DNA of 64,000 bases from Halopseudomonas xinjiangensis (GTDB lineage: Bacteria > Pseudomonadota > Gammaproteobacteria > Pseudomonadales > Pseudomonadaceae). Positions 46,838-56,585 of this stretch are shown here, one piece after another (the stretch's first letter is position 1; every line of letters starts with the position of its first letter). The notes beneath the pieces were generated by a model. It was given only the letters and a program-made list of their open reading frames with translations. It searched no databases and was not told where the DNA came from. The stretch covers positions 62,001 to 126,000 of the forward strand of contig DRFO01000025.1 of assembly GCA_011050525.1 (NCBI GenBank), given 5' to 3'. A program made the translations under genes and the position numbers.

Positions 46838-48410
46838 GAAGTCAGACTCGCAGCGGCCCAGGATTCTGCGGATATACAATATCTACCGTGTGATTCTGGG
46901 TTTCCTTTTAACCGTATTGACCAGCGCCGCTCTGCAAGACGGTCTGCTGGAGCTGAAAAACCCGCAGCTGTACGAGATTGCCTCCTGGTTCTACCTGTTC
47001 ATCAATGTGCTTATCGCGTTGCTACTGCAAAAGGGTCGCAGGGACCTGCACCTGTTTGTGCTCTCGGTACTCGACATTTTTCTGCTCGGCCTGCTGTTTT
47101 TCGCGGCGGGTGGAGCCAGCAGCGGGTTCGGCAATCTGTTCATTATCCCGGTTGCCGCTGGAAACATCCTGCTGCACGGCCGGATCGGCTTGTTACTGGC
47201 GGCACTGGCCAGCCTGGTGATCATCTATCTGACCTTTTTCCTCAGCTTGGCGAACCCGGGACTGACGCAGAACTATCTCCAGGTGGGCGTGCTGGGCTGC
47301 ATCTTCTTCGCGGTAGCACTCTTCGTGCAGCGGCTGAGTAGAGAACTTCAGCAATCGGAGGTACTGGCACAGCAACAGGCAGTGAGTCTCGCCTCCCTTG
47401 AAAAGCTCAACCAGTTGATCATCCAGCGGATGCGCACAGGCATTATGGTAGTGGGTCCCCAGCAGAAAGTGCTGCTGGCCAACGAGGCTGCAGCGCAAAT
47501 GCTCGGCAGGCCGATCATGCGAGAGATGGAGCTGGACGGCCTGGCTCCAGATTTGGGCCAGTTGCTCAGGCAATGGCAAAATTACCCTTCAATACGTCCG
47601 CTACCCTTCCAGAACCACAAGGGCGGCGTAGAAATCATGGCCAACTTCAAACCGCTGGCGAAGGATAGTGACGAGACGGTTCTGGTGTTCCTGGACGACA
47701 ACACCCAGGTGGCGCAGCAGGCCCAGCAACTCAAGCTGGCCTCCCTGGGACGCCTGACCGCCAGCATCGCCCATGAAATTCGCAATCCGTTGGGCGCGAT
47801 CAGTCATGCCGCACAGCTTTTGAATGAATCGCCCCAGATCTGCGATCAGGACCAGCGTCTCAGCGAAATCATCCAACAACACTCGAAACGCATGAACCGT
47901 GTTATTGAAACGGTTCTGGAGCTATCCCGTCGTCGCCCGAGCGAGCCTCAGCTGACTGATCTGACGCAGTGGATCGACGAGTTCGTCGTCGATTTTCAGC
48001 ACTCACTCCCCGCTACCGATACCCTCGATCTGGAAAAGAGCGGTACGGGCATTTTTACACGTATGGACCCTGACCAACTGACTCAGGTGCTCAGCAATCT
48101 CTGTCACAACGCCCTGCGCTACAGCGGACCGGTGGGCAGCGCGCGAACCATCTGGCTCAAGCTCTATGTTCAGTCTGACACGGATCTGCCTACGCTCGAG
48201 GTAATCGATCAGGGCCCAGGGGTGGATGCCGAACATATCGAACACATATTCGAGCCTTTTTACACTACCGAGGCCTCCGGCACCGGTCTGGGCCTGTATA
48301 TCTCCCGTGAACTCTGCGAAAGCAATCAGGCCAGACTGGAGTTGAAGAACAGGGCGCCGAAGGGCTGCTGCATGCGCATCACCTTCGCACATCCCAAGCG
48401 CCTGATATGA
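46818..48410 (+). CDS. pilS: Sensor histidine kinase PilS
   Basis: Membrane sensor of the PilS-PilR pair that controls the type IV major pilin gene. About six hydrophobic segments fill residues 20-170. A PAS-like region follows (RMRTGIMVVGPQQKVLLANEAAAQML). The phosphorylated histidine is in SIAHEIRNPLGAISHA near residue 320. The ATPase has NLCHNALRYSG (N box), VIDQGPGVD (G1) and GTGLGLYISRELCE (G2). The ATG at 46818 has AAGAG eight bases upstream. pilR follows after 49 bases. In P. aeruginosa PilS monitors PilA in the membrane; pilA is not in the window. Confidence 0.94.
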   Translation: MKIATARKSDSQRPRILRIYNIYRVILGFLLTVLTSAALQDGLLELKNPQLYEIASWFYLFINVLIALLLQKGRRDLHLFVLSVLDIFLLGLLFFAAGGASSGFGNLFIIPVAAGNILLHGRIGLLLAALASLVIIYLTFFLSLANPGLTQNYLQVGVLGCIFFAVALFVQRLSRELQQSEVLAQQQAVSLASLEKLNQLIIQRMRTGIMVVGPQQKVLLANEAAAQMLGRPIMREMELDGLAPDLGQLLRQWQNYPSIRPLPFQNHKGGVEIMANFKPLAKDSDETVLVFLDDNTQVAQQAQQLKLASLGRLTASIAHEIRNPLGAISHAAQLLNESPQICDQDQRLSEIIQQHSKRMNRVIETVLELSRRRPSEPQLTDLTQWIDEFVVDFQHSLPATDTLDLEKSGTGIFTRMDPDQLTQVLSNLCHNALRYSGPVGSARTIWLKLYVQSDTDLPTLEVIDQGPGVDAEHIEHIFEPFYTTEASGTGLGLYISRELCESNQARLELKNRAPKGCCMRITFAHPKRLI

Positions 48411-48459
48411 TGGCAGACTCTTTTTTCGATATCCGCTTGCATGGAGCACATCAGGCAAT

Positions 48460-49806
48460 ATGAACAGCCCGCTGGTACTGATCATCGACGACGAACCCGA
48501 CATCCTCGAGTTGCTCGACATGACGCTCAAGCGGATGGACCTGCAAACCAGGAGCGCCAAGACCTTCGCCAGCGCGCTTGAACTCCTCGATAGCCAGCAT
48601 TTCGACCTCTGCCTCACCGACATGCGCCTGCCTGACGGCGATGGGCTGGCGGTGGTCAGGCACATCCAGCAGCATTGTCCAAACACCCCCGTCGCGATGA
48701 TTACCGCTTACGGCAGTCTGGATACCGCCATCTGCGCATTGAAAGCCGGCGCCTTCGATTTTCTTACCAAACCGGTAGATTTGACTCGTCTGCGAGAACT
48801 GGTCGCCAGTGCCTTGCGGCTGCGCCAGCCGGCACCCCTCGCCGCCGAGCAGCACCCTGACGATCCCATTCTCGGCGTATCGCCACCGATAGTGCAGATG
48901 CGCAATCAGATCGCCAAGCTGGCGCGCAGTCAGGCACCGCTATACATAAGCGGTGAATCAGGTAGCGGCAAGGAACTGGTTGCACGTCGTATCCATGCCC
49001 TCGGACCGCGCGCCGCAGCGCCCTTTGTTCCGGTGAACTGTGGCGCCATTCCTTCTGAATTGATGGAAAGTGAATTTTTCGGCCATCGCAAAGGCAGCTT
49101 CACAGGTGCTACCGCCGACAAGCCTGGTCTGTTTCAGGCTGCCAAAGGCGGCACCCTCTTTCTGGACGAGGTAGCCGACTTGCCCATGGCCATGCAAGTG
49201 AAGATGCTCAGAGCGATTCAGGAAAAGGCCGTCAGACCGCTGGGTACCCAGCAGGAGGAAACCGTCGATATCAGGTTATTATGCGCTACGCATAAAGACC
49301 TGGCGGCAGAAGTCGCCGAAGGACGGTTCCGTCAGGATCTGTTCTATCGGATAAACGTCATCGAGCTCAGCGTGCCTCCGTTGCGCAAGCGGCGGGAAGA
49401 CATACCTCTGTTGGCAGGCCATATCCTGCAGCAACTGGCCAGCCGGAATGATCTCCCCTGTGCAAAGCTGACCCCGGCCTGTCTGGAGTTACTTTGCAAT
49501 TACCGGTTTCCCGGCAATGTCCGGGAACTGGAAAACATGCTCGAACGGGCTTTTACTTTGAGCGAAGGGCAGCAAATCGATAGCGACGACATCCTGCTGT
49601 CGGGCATTCCCGCTGCATCGGATTCGCCGCAGACGTCTCTGAGCCAGATCGATTCGCTGGAAGATTTCCTCGATGACATCGAGCGCAAGGCGATTGTGCA
49701 AGCTCTCGAGGAAACCCGCTGGAACAAGACCGCAGCCGCCAAGCGGCTTGGTCTGACCTTTCGCTCATTGCGCTATCGACTGAAAAAGCTTGGCCTGGAG
49801 GATTAG
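48460..49806 (+). CDS. pilR: Sigma-54-dependent response regulator PilR
   Basis: NtrC-type activator of pilin transcription, phosphorylated by PilS. The receiver domain has LIIDDEPDILELLD and the phosphoacceptor in CLTDMRLPDGDG (about residue 54). The AAA+ domain shows Walker A GESGSGKELVARRIH (about 167) and the sigma-54 contact loop as FGHRKGSFTGATADKPG, GSFTGA instead of the commoner GAFTGA. The C-terminal Fis-type helix-turn-helix reads NKTAAAKRLGLTFRSLRYRL. The 448-residue length is normal. Convergent with thiO; only six bases separate the stops. Confidence 0.95.
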   Translation: MNSPLVLIIDDEPDILELLDMTLKRMDLQTRSAKTFASALELLDSQHFDLCLTDMRLPDGDGLAVVRHIQQHCPNTPVAMITAYGSLDTAICALKAGAFDFLTKPVDLTRLRELVASALRLRQPAPLAAEQHPDDPILGVSPPIVQMRNQIAKLARSQAPLYISGESGSGKELVARRIHALGPRAAAPFVPVNCGAIPSELMESEFFGHRKGSFTGATADKPGLFQAAKGGTLFLDEVADLPMAMQVKMLRAIQEKAVRPLGTQQEETVDIRLLCATHKDLAAEVAEGRFRQDLFYRINVIELSVPPLRKRREDIPLLAGHILQQLASRNDLPCAKLTPACLELLCNYRFPGNVRELENMLERAFTLSEGQQIDSDDILLSGIPAASDSPQTSLSQIDSLEDFLDDIERKAIVQALEETRWNKTAAAKRLGLTFRSLRYRLKKLGLED

Positions 49807-49812
49807 TGCCGC

Positions 49813-50919
49813 TCAGCCGGCACCAGAATCCACCCTCCCCTCCAATTGATAGGGTGCCGGGTCGATGGCAGGCTGATTGTCGGTCATCAGATCCGCAATG
49901 AGCCTGCATGAAGCAGGCGCCAGCACCAGACCGTTGCGGTAGTGGCCTGCATTGATCCAGAGCCCTGGGCGCTCTGGCACCCTGCCTATGTACGGCACGC
50001 CTTCGGGGGATCCTGGGCGCAGTCCCGCCCACTGGGCTACGGGCTGCATTTGCGCAAGACCGGGCAACAAACCTTCAGCCGATTGGCGCAACAACCCAAG
50101 CGCTTCATCAGTAGTGCTGGTATCGAAACCGCAATGCTCCAGCGTGCTACCAATCACTATGTGACCATCGCGCCGGGGAATGGCGTATCGTCCGTTATAC
50201 AGCACCATGCTCGGCAACCATCCCGGCTCAGCTTTGTATAACAACATCTGCCCTTTGACCGGCACCACCGGAAGATCCAGGCCCAGGCGCTCCATCCACT
50301 CACCACTCCAGGCGCCCGCAGTCAGGATTACCGCCCCAGCCATGAGTTCACCACGTGCGTGCCGAACTCCGGTAACGCGGCCGTGTGTCATTGTCAGCTC
50401 TGAAGCAATGGAGTTCTCCTCCAGGGTGAACAGCGGATTCTGTAAAAGAAGCGCCTTCAACGCGGTCATCAGCCGAGGATTGCGCACGTTGGCGAGTCCT
50501 GACTGCCATAAACCGCCGGTGAATCTGCAAGCCAGGGCGGGCACCTGGTCATGTAGGAACGCAGCATCCACCTTTTGCAGCGGCTTGTGATGGGCGGCGG
50601 CCCAGCTCAGCGCTTGTTCCTGTTCGGTGTCGTCCAGCCACAACAAGCCACAGGGGGTCACTTCCGGGTCTATTCCCGTACGTTCACACAACTCTGCCCC
50701 TAACTGCGGATAATAGCGCTGTGACCAGTCGACCAGAGCGCTGACTGCATCATTGTAACGCCATGGATAAAGCGGCGAGACGATGCCGCCGCCCGCCCAG
50801 GACGCCTCCTTACCCGTGTTCTGGCGTTCGACAAGGGTAACGGACAGCCCAGCTTGAACCAGGTTGAGAGCCGTCAGGCAACCCATCACCCCTCCCCCTA
50901 TCACTACAACGTCTTGCAT
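49813..50919 (-). CDS. thiO: Glycine oxidase ThiO
   Basis: FAD enzyme that oxidises glycine to the imine used for the thiazole ring of thiamine in aerobic bacteria. The FAD motif VVIGGGVMGCLTALNLVQAGLSV is at the N terminus, followed by EASWAGGGIVSPLYPWRY. The C-terminal region GLRPGSPEGVPYIGRVPE and WINAGHYRNGLVLAPASC is typical of ThiO/DadA-type oxidases. The 368-residue length fits. Located next to pilR as in P. aeruginosa (PA4548). The fimT-pilV-pilY1 genes that follow there are not present here; mqo follows instead. Confidence 0.9.
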   Translation of the reverse strand: MQDVVVIGGGVMGCLTALNLVQAGLSVTLVERQNTGKEASWAGGGIVSPLYPWRYNDAVSALVDWSQRYYPQLGAELCERTGIDPEVTPCGLLWLDDTEQEQALSWAAAHHKPLQKVDAAFLHDQVPALACRFTGGLWQSGLANVRNPRLMTALKALLLQNPLFTLEENSIASELTMTHGRVTGVRHARGELMAGAVILTAGAWSGEWMERLGLDLPVVPVKGQMLLYKAEPGWLPSMVLYNGRYAIPRRDGHIVIGSTLEHCGFDTSTTDEALGLLRQSAEGLLPGLAQMQPVAQWAGLRPGSPEGVPYIGRVPERPGLWINAGHYRNGLVLAPASCRLIADLMTDNQPAIDPAPYQLEGRVDSGAG

Positions 50920-51135
50920 GTTTTATCGCCCATTTGGCTGCCAACGACACAGCTCCGCAATAGAAAAGATGCAGCATAAACCACGCTCGGGGCGCAGACC
51001 ATGCTCGCAACAAGGGGCGCGAGCCGCCCTGGCACGCTTTGAAAGTGTCAATTCAGACTTTCTGACGGGACACAGCATATGTCCCCTCCAGTGATAAACC
51101 GGTATCATTGCCGCAGTTTTTAGGTAAGAGGCGAC

Positions 51136-52629
51136 ATGTTAATGACAGCAAAAAACGTAGATGTATTGCTGGTCGGTGGTGGTGTCATGAGCGCTACGCT
51201 AGGAATGTTGCTCAAACAGTTGGATCCGGCTATGACCATTACCCTGGTCGAACGCCTGGACCACGTTGCTCACGAAAGCACGGATGGTTGGAACAATGCA
51301 GGTACCGGCCACGCCGGATATTGTGAGCTGAACTACACGCCAGAAGGACCAGATGGCAGTATTACGATAGACCGGGCTTTGGCCATTAATGCTTCCTTCG
51401 AGGTGACCCTGCAGTTCTGGTCATACCTCGTCGAGCAGAAAATATTGCCGGCGCCCCGAAAATTCATCAACCCGACTCCCCATCAGAGCTTTGTATGGGG
51501 TGACAAGGACGCGGCGTTCCTGCGCAAGCGTCATGCACTGTTGAGCGCGCATCATCTGTTTGCTGATATGCAGTATTCCGAATCAGCGGAGCAGCTAAAG
51601 GAATGGATGCCACTGGTAATGGAGCAGCGCAAGGCTGGCCAGAGTGTGGCTGGAACCCGCGTGGAATACGGCGCGGACGTAGACTTTGGCTCCCTGACCC
51701 GCAACATGGTCAGTCATCTGCAGACCCAGCCTGGATTCGAGCTGAATCTCAAGCACTCGGTCAATTCGCTACGCAAAAGCAAGCGCGGCCATTGGCGGGT
51801 ATCGGTGGACGACGACACGACCGGAGAGGAAAAAGAATTCAACGCGAAATTCGTGTTCCTCGGCGCAGGCGGCGGCTCGCTGCCTTTACTGCAGAAGTCG
51901 CACATCGATGAAAGCCAGGGATACGGTGGGTTTCCGGTAAGCGGGCAGTGGCTGGTTTGCACCAAGCCGGATATCGTCCAGCGCCACCATTCCAAGGTCT
52001 ACGGCAAAGCGCCGGTGGGCGCGCCGCCGATGTCGGTTCCGCATCTGGATACCCGCATCATCAATGGCGAACCTGCATTGCTGTTCGGCCCCTTCGCCGG
52101 CTTCACCACCAAGTTCCTGAAAAAAGGTTCGGTGTTCGATCTGTTCTCCTCGGTCAAGCCCTATAACGTGGCACCAATGATGGCGGTGGGTCGGGACAAT
52201 ATGGATCTGACCCGTTACCTGATTGCCGAGTCCTTCCAATCACACAAGGACCGAATCGAGTCGCTGAGTAATTTCTTCCCGCCAGCACAGGAGGAAGACT
52301 GGAAGCTGCAGAATGCCGGCATGCGGGTTCAGATCATCAAGAAGGATGCCAAGGGCCACGGCAAGCTTGAGTTCGGCACCGAGATCGTAGCAGCCAAGGA
52401 TGGAACGCTCGCTGCGCTGCTCGGCGCTTCGCCCGGTGCCTCGACGGCGGTCCAGGCAATGATCGATGTGCTGCACCGTTGCTTCAAGGATCGCGTCGCC
52501 AGTCCGGAGTGGCAGGCCAGAATGAAGGACCTGGTTCCCTCCTATGGCCAGTCGCTGATCAACGATGCCGAACTACTCAAGAGTGTCCGCAGTCGCACCT
52601 TGCAGACGCTTGGGTTACGTCAGTCCTGA
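51136..52629 (+). CDS. mqo: Malate:quinone oxidoreductase
   Basis: Peripheral membrane FAD enzyme oxidising malate to oxaloacetate with electrons to the quinone pool, the usual malate step of pseudomonads. The FAD motif LLVGGGVMSATLGMLLKQL is followed by the family region ESTDGWNNAGTGHAGYCELNYTP. Near the C terminus is LLGASPGASTAVQAMIDVL. The 497-residue length fits. AGAGG lies before the ATG at 51136; the ATG two codons later (51142) is an alternative. It is divergent from thiO with 216 bases between starts. Its 3' end overlaps the end of the M48 gene on the other strand by ten bases. Confidence 0.95.
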   Translation: MLMTAKNVDVLLVGGGVMSATLGMLLKQLDPAMTITLVERLDHVAHESTDGWNNAGTGHAGYCELNYTPEGPDGSITIDRALAINASFEVTLQFWSYLVEQKILPAPRKFINPTPHQSFVWGDKDAAFLRKRHALLSAHHLFADMQYSESAEQLKEWMPLVMEQRKAGQSVAGTRVEYGADVDFGSLTRNMVSHLQTQPGFELNLKHSVNSLRKSKRGHWRVSVDDDTTGEEKEFNAKFVFLGAGGGSLPLLQKSHIDESQGYGGFPVSGQWLVCTKPDIVQRHHSKVYGKAPVGAPPMSVPHLDTRIINGEPALLFGPFAGFTTKFLKKGSVFDLFSSVKPYNVAPMMAVGRDNMDLTRYLIAESFQSHKDRIESLSNFFPPAQEEDWKLQNAGMRVQIIKKDAKGHGKLEFGTEIVAAKDGTLAALLGASPGASTAVQAMIDVLHRCFKDRVASPEWQARMKDLVPSYGQSLINDAELLKSVRSRTLQTLGLRQS

Positions 52630-53681
52630 TCGAGGAAGCGCTTGATTCGTTCAGGCGTTGGCGGATGGGTTGAAAGGAAATTCGACAACCCATTCGCTGT
52701 TTCCCCTCCCTCCGTTTCGTCTGGCGGATCAAGGCGCAGCATGATTGCCGCAAAATGCCTGGGTTCAATGCCACGGTCGTGCATAAACGTCAATGCGAAG
52801 TCATCGGCGTCACGCTCCATGTCGCGAACGTAACTCAGATTGGCGAGGATGGCTGGCAGGGTGCTCGTCAAATCCGATGCGGCTGACAGATCCCCCGTTA
52901 TAGACATGACCAACCAGAGGGCCAGCGAGCTCTGGACGATGCCTTGCAAACTGTGACGGTGTACCACATGGCCCACTTCATGAGCCAATATGGCGACCAG
53001 CTCCTGATTATTTTCGGCCATTAACAACAAATCGTCGGTAAACACCACTATGCCACCGGGCAAAGCCAGGGCATTGGCGCCCACCGCGTCACTGGAGCGA
53101 AACAGTACCTGAAGTTCATGCCCCGGGTAGGCAGTAGCCAGCGCATGGAGATGGGGCTCGAATGCCGTCCTGATTTCAGTCTGTCGGCCCTGCTCCAGCC
53201 GGCTGGGTTCAAACCACAGGCTATCCAGCCCCACCAGCGCCTGCTCGCCCAGATACCGTTCCAGGTCCGTCGGGATACTATGGGCGATCTGCTTGGACAC
53301 CCAGGGAATGCCATACACCACACTTCCCACCAGCACCATCATCACCAGGACGGCGCTGCCCGCGATCAAGCGATAGTTGGTCTCGAGCCGGTGAAGCCAG
53401 CCGTTGCTGCCAGTGGCACCCGCAGCGCAAGCGAGGGCAGCGAGACCAGCCGTATCAGCCGACTCGAAAACCCCTCCGTCTTGCAGATGAAGGTAACTGG
53501 CCGCCCGTCCTACCCGCGTTCCAAGGCGTATATCGGTGGCCGGATAACGTTGCTGGCCACCACCGAAATCAAGCAGCAAATCACTTCCTTCCCGTCGAAC
53601 CCGCGCCGGATGGCCGGCACTGCGCCGACCATCGAAGAACAACCCCTCCAGCCAGCCTTCAGATAAGGGAGACGCCGACAT
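52620..53681 (-). CDS. M48 family membrane metallopeptidase
   Basis: Zinc protease with the active site LVAILAHEVGHVVHRHSLQG (HExxH) and the third ligand region RDMERDADDFALTF. One or two membrane segments are seen (LIAGSAVLVMMVLVGSVVYG near residue 125, and SSLALWLVMSITGDL after the active site). The first 75 residues form a separate small beta-rich domain (EGLFFDGRRSAGHPARVRR). The frame opens at 53738, but the ATG at 53681 gives MSASPLSEGW and 353 residues, overlapping the end of the DUF898 gene by 23 bases. Coupling suggests it handles membrane proteins related to that neighbour; family members act in envelope quality control. Confidence 0.85.
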   Translation of the reverse strand: MSASPLSEGWLEGLFFDGRRSAGHPARVRREGSDLLLDFGGGQQRYPATDIRLGTRVGRAASYLHLQDGGVFESADTAGLAALACAAGATGSNGWLHRLETNYRLIAGSAVLVMMVLVGSVVYGIPWVSKQIAHSIPTDLERYLGEQALVGLDSLWFEPSRLEQGRQTEIRTAFEPHLHALATAYPGHELQVLFRSSDAVGANALALPGGIVVFTDDLLLMAENNQELVAILAHEVGHVVHRHSLQGIVQSSLALWLVMSITGDLSAASDLTSTLPAILANLSYVRDMERDADDFALTFMHDRGIEPRHFAAIMLRLDPPDETEGGETANGLSNFLSTHPPTPERIKRFLDQD

Positions 53682-55032
53682 CGAAAGCCTCCCCGATTTC
53701 CTGCCCCATCGCGCTGGTTTGCTGACTTTCTCCGGCAATGAAGCTATTCAGATCACCATGGACCGATACCGCTGTGCAGCTGGCGCGATAAGTCGCCATA
53801 CGCACCTTGGCCCAGGGGGTATAGAACCCCAGGGTAAGGAGAACCAGCAGACTGTTGGTCAGATATATCCAGACAATGCGGCGCTTTCCCAGACTCGACT
53901 GAAAGCCGTGCATGCCCAGCACCGTAGCGTTCATGACCAGATTGGTCAGCCCCGCCATGAAATACCCGAACAGCGCGAGATAACCTATCGCACCGACGAC
54001 ACCAGCCAGCACTGGGTGCACCAGCTTTCCGATGACCACAGATAGCACAGAGAAGCCTATCGCCACTGCGATAATTCGCAGAAAGAATCCGTAATAGTCG
54101 CGTGCGGTAGCCTTCAGACGGAACGGCATGGTACCGAAGTAGCTGTTATTGACCATGAATGCCTGGGACTTGTACAGGCTGAAGGGAGCGGCCAACAGAA
54201 GCGTCAGCAAGGTAACCAGCGGCCACAGCAAAATCACCATGCAGGCGCCTCCGTAGCTTCCCTTGAAATCGAACCGAATATTTCGGTAAGCGCTATTTAC
54301 CGCCTCGAACTTGAGCGAGCGAATGACTATCCAGGGTAACGCCGGAACAAACAGGGCCAGCAATACCAAGGAGCCATAAAGGGACATTTCGGAGATGACC
54401 ATCCACACGAGCAACGCGACGATGGCGACCAGTCTCCCGCGGAAGATCACCCATGGATCGGCCAGGTACTGAAACGTCGCCCCGTCGATCTGGGTGTGCC
54501 CGTAGAAATACTGGTTGGTGCGCACCTTGGCCCAGGGGGCATAAAAGCCCAGCGTGAGGATAATCAGGAAAATGTTGACGATCCAGATACCAAAGTATTC
54601 ACCGCCCGTTCCGGTGAACTCTACCGGTTCCAAACGCTTCAGGGTGGGTTGATCGTGGCGCCGAGCTTCGGCCGGTTCCGCCGCCTCAAAGCGCGCCGCG
54701 CCAAGAGCAGGAGCAGGAGCAGGAGCCAGTGTAGGGGCCTCAGCCGGCGAATGGTCGCCCCGCGGACCGCCGCCCGGCGAGTGGTCGCCCCGCAAATCGT
54801 CCGGCTCTATGTCTACCAGCAGGCCCGCCTGCCTCAGTCGGCGCTGATAAAGCTCAGCCTGATCCAGGTCCAGCTGTCGCTTGATGGTCGCCGGCCGTCC
54901 GGCCAGCATGCTGTCGATCTGGCTGTCCTTGAATCCAAGCTTCAGTAAGGAGCCACGAATTTCGCCGACCAGAATGTCGTCAGCCAGTTGACCGGTAAAA
55001 CGTATCTTGAATTGATCTGCCATATCGTCCAT
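53659..55032 (-). CDS. DUF898 (YjgN-like) multi-span membrane protein with N-terminal extension
   Basis: A 457-residue protein. Residues 1-80 form a soluble domain (FKIRFTGQLADDILVGEI), then a low-complexity linker with two RGDHSP copies and an Ala-Pro run. From about 145 there are eight or so membrane segments of the DUF898/YjgN type. An internal duplication is visible: LTLGFYAPWAKVRTNQYFYG near 170 and LTLGFYTPWAKVRMATYRAS near 410, also as 19 identical bases at 53801 and 54521. Function unknown. An ATG at 55023 is an equally good start. It is the first gene of a two-gene unit with the M48 peptidase. Confidence 0.85.
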   Translation of the reverse strand: MDDMADQFKIRFTGQLADDILVGEIRGSLLKLGFKDSQIDSMLAGRPATIKRQLDLDQAELYQRRLRQAGLLVDIEPDDLRGDHSPGGGPRGDHSPAEAPTLAPAPAPALGAARFEAAEPAEARRHDQPTLKRLEPVEFTGTGGEYFGIWIVNIFLIILTLGFYAPWAKVRTNQYFYGHTQIDGATFQYLADPWVIFRGRLVAIVALLVWMVISEMSLYGSLVLLALFVPALPWIVIRSLKFEAVNSAYRNIRFDFKGSYGGACMVILLWPLVTLLTLLLAAPFSLYKSQAFMVNNSYFGTMPFRLKATARDYYGFFLRIIAVAIGFSVLSVVIGKLVHPVLAGVVGAIGYLALFGYFMAGLTNLVMNATVLGMHGFQSSLGKRRIVWIYLTNSLLVLLTLGFYTPWAKVRMATYRASCTAVSVHGDLNSFIAGESQQTSAMGQEIGEAFDVGVSLI

Positions 55033-55172
55033 CCGTGGGTTGTTGACTCGCCTATCCTTGGCCAGACTCTTTCAGGCGAACCAGATTGTTAACATCAGTT
55101 GATATTCAACCAGCAGATGAGGCTGCGGGCAATAAGTTTATTGAAGCGCACCAACCTACCCAGCCGTTCAGC

Positions 55173-55206
55173 AAAAACCCCCTGCCGGATCGCTCCGACA
55201 GGGGGT
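55173..55206 (-). terminator. Rho-independent terminator of glyA
   Basis: On the minus strand the stem AACCCCCTGTCGGA / TCCGGCAGGGGGTT with a four-base loop ends in five Ts, 22 bases past the glyA stop. One G-T wobble in the stem. Confidence 0.93.
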
Positions 55207-55228
55207 TGGCCATGCAGCAGTCTTAGAT

Positions 55229-56485
55229 TCAGCTGGTGTAGACAGGGAGCCGCTTGCAGATATCGTCTACTTGCTTACGGACCCGCTCGATAACTGATTC
55301 ATCGCCCATGTTATCCAGAACGTCACATATCCAGCCAGCCAGAGCCCGACAATCCTCTTCGTTGAACCCGCGCGTAGTGACCGCAGGGGTACCGATACGC
55401 AAACCCGAAGTAACAAAAGGCGAGCGGGGATCATTCGGAACGGCGTTCTTGTTGACGGTAATGTGGGCCCGCCCCAGCGCAGCATCCGCATCCTTGCCGG
55501 TAATGTCCTGCTTGATCAACGACAACAGGAATAGATGATTTTCTGTACCACCCGACACCACATCAAACCCGCGCTGGATAAATACGCTGGCCATGGCCTG
55601 GGCATTTTTGATGACTTGCTGCTGGTAGGCCTTGAACTCTGGACTCATCGCTTCCTTGAAGCAGATCGCCTTGGCGGCAATCACATGCATCAACGGGCCG
55701 CCCTGGCCGCCCGGGAATACTGCGGAGTTCAGTTTCTTCTCCAGCGCTTCATTGCTGCGAGCGAGGATCAGGCCGCCGCGCGGGCCACGCAGTGTTTTGT
55801 GTGTGGTGGTCGTCACCACATCGGCAAAGGGCACCGGGTTGGGATATACGCCTGCGGCAACCAGCCCCGCCACGTGCGCCATGTCGACGAACAGATAAGC
55901 GCCTACCTTATCGGCGATGGCGCGGAACCGGGCGAAATCCAGTATCTGGGAATAGGCGGAGAAGCCGGCAATAATCATCTTCGGCTGGTGCTCGACCGCA
56001 AGCGCCTCGACGTCGTCGTAATCGATCAGGCCCGTGTCGGTATTGATTCCATACTGAACGGCGTTGTAATGCTTGCCGGAGAAATTCACCGAGGCGCCGT
56101 GGGTGAGGTGGCCGCCATGGGCCAGGCTCATGCCCAATACGGTATCGCCTGGGCTCAACAGCGCCTGGAACACCGCTGCGTTGGCCTGGGAACCAGCATG
56201 GGGCTGAACGTTGGCATAGTCAGCACCGAATAACTGCTTGGCACGATCGATAGCCAGCTGTTCCGCCACGTCCACGAACTCGCAACCACCGTAGTAGCGC
56301 TTGCCCGGATAGCCCTCAGCATATTTGTTGGTCAGCTCGGAACCCTGGGCCTGCATCACTGCCGGACTGGTGTAGTTCTCGGAGGCAATCAATTCGATGT
56401 GATCTTCCTGGCGCTGCGCTTCCTGCTGCATGGCTTTCCAGAGTTCAGCATCGATGGTGGCAATATCGTTGGAACGACTAAACAT
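55229..56485 (-). CDS. glyA: Serine hydroxymethyltransferase
   Basis: PLP enzyme converting serine and tetrahydrofolate to glycine and 5,10-methylene-tetrahydrofolate. The PLP lysine motif is [16 protein letters not shown] near residue 230, and the N-terminal substrate region is [20 protein letters not shown]. The frame opens 23 codons earlier, but the ATG at 56485 gives [12 protein letters not shown] and 418 residues, the standard form. It is followed by a strong terminator and lies next to the morA-like gene, as glyA3 does in P. aeruginosa. Its glycine could supply ThiO, but no regulatory link is seen. Confidence 0.96.
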   Translation of the reverse strand: MFSRSNDIATIDAELWKAMQQEAQRQEDHIELIASENYTSPAVMQAQGSELTNKYAEGYPGKRYYGGCEFVDVAEQLAIDRAKQLFGADYANVQPHAGSQANAAVFQALLSPGDTVLGMSLAHGGHLTHGASVNFSGKHYNAVQYGINTDTGLIDYDDVEALAVEHQPKMIIAGFSAYSQILDFARFRAIADKVGAYLFVDMAHVAGLVAAGVYPNPVPFADVVTTTTHKTLRGPRGGLILARSNEALEKKLNSAVFPGGQGGPLMHVIAAKAICFKEAMSPEFKAYQQQVIKNAQAMASVFIQRGFDVVSGGTENHLFLLSLIKQDITGKDADAALGRAHITVNKNAVPNDPRSPFVTSGLRIGTPAVTTRGFNEEDCRALAGWICDVLDNMGDESVIERVRKQVDDICKRLPVYTS

Positions 56486-56585
56486 GTCACGGCCCCCTGC
56501 TAGGACGTTCAAAAAGAGGCCGCATTTTACCTGAACACAAGCCCTCTGACACATGAAAAGCGTTCAGCTCTACGAGAAAATTCGC

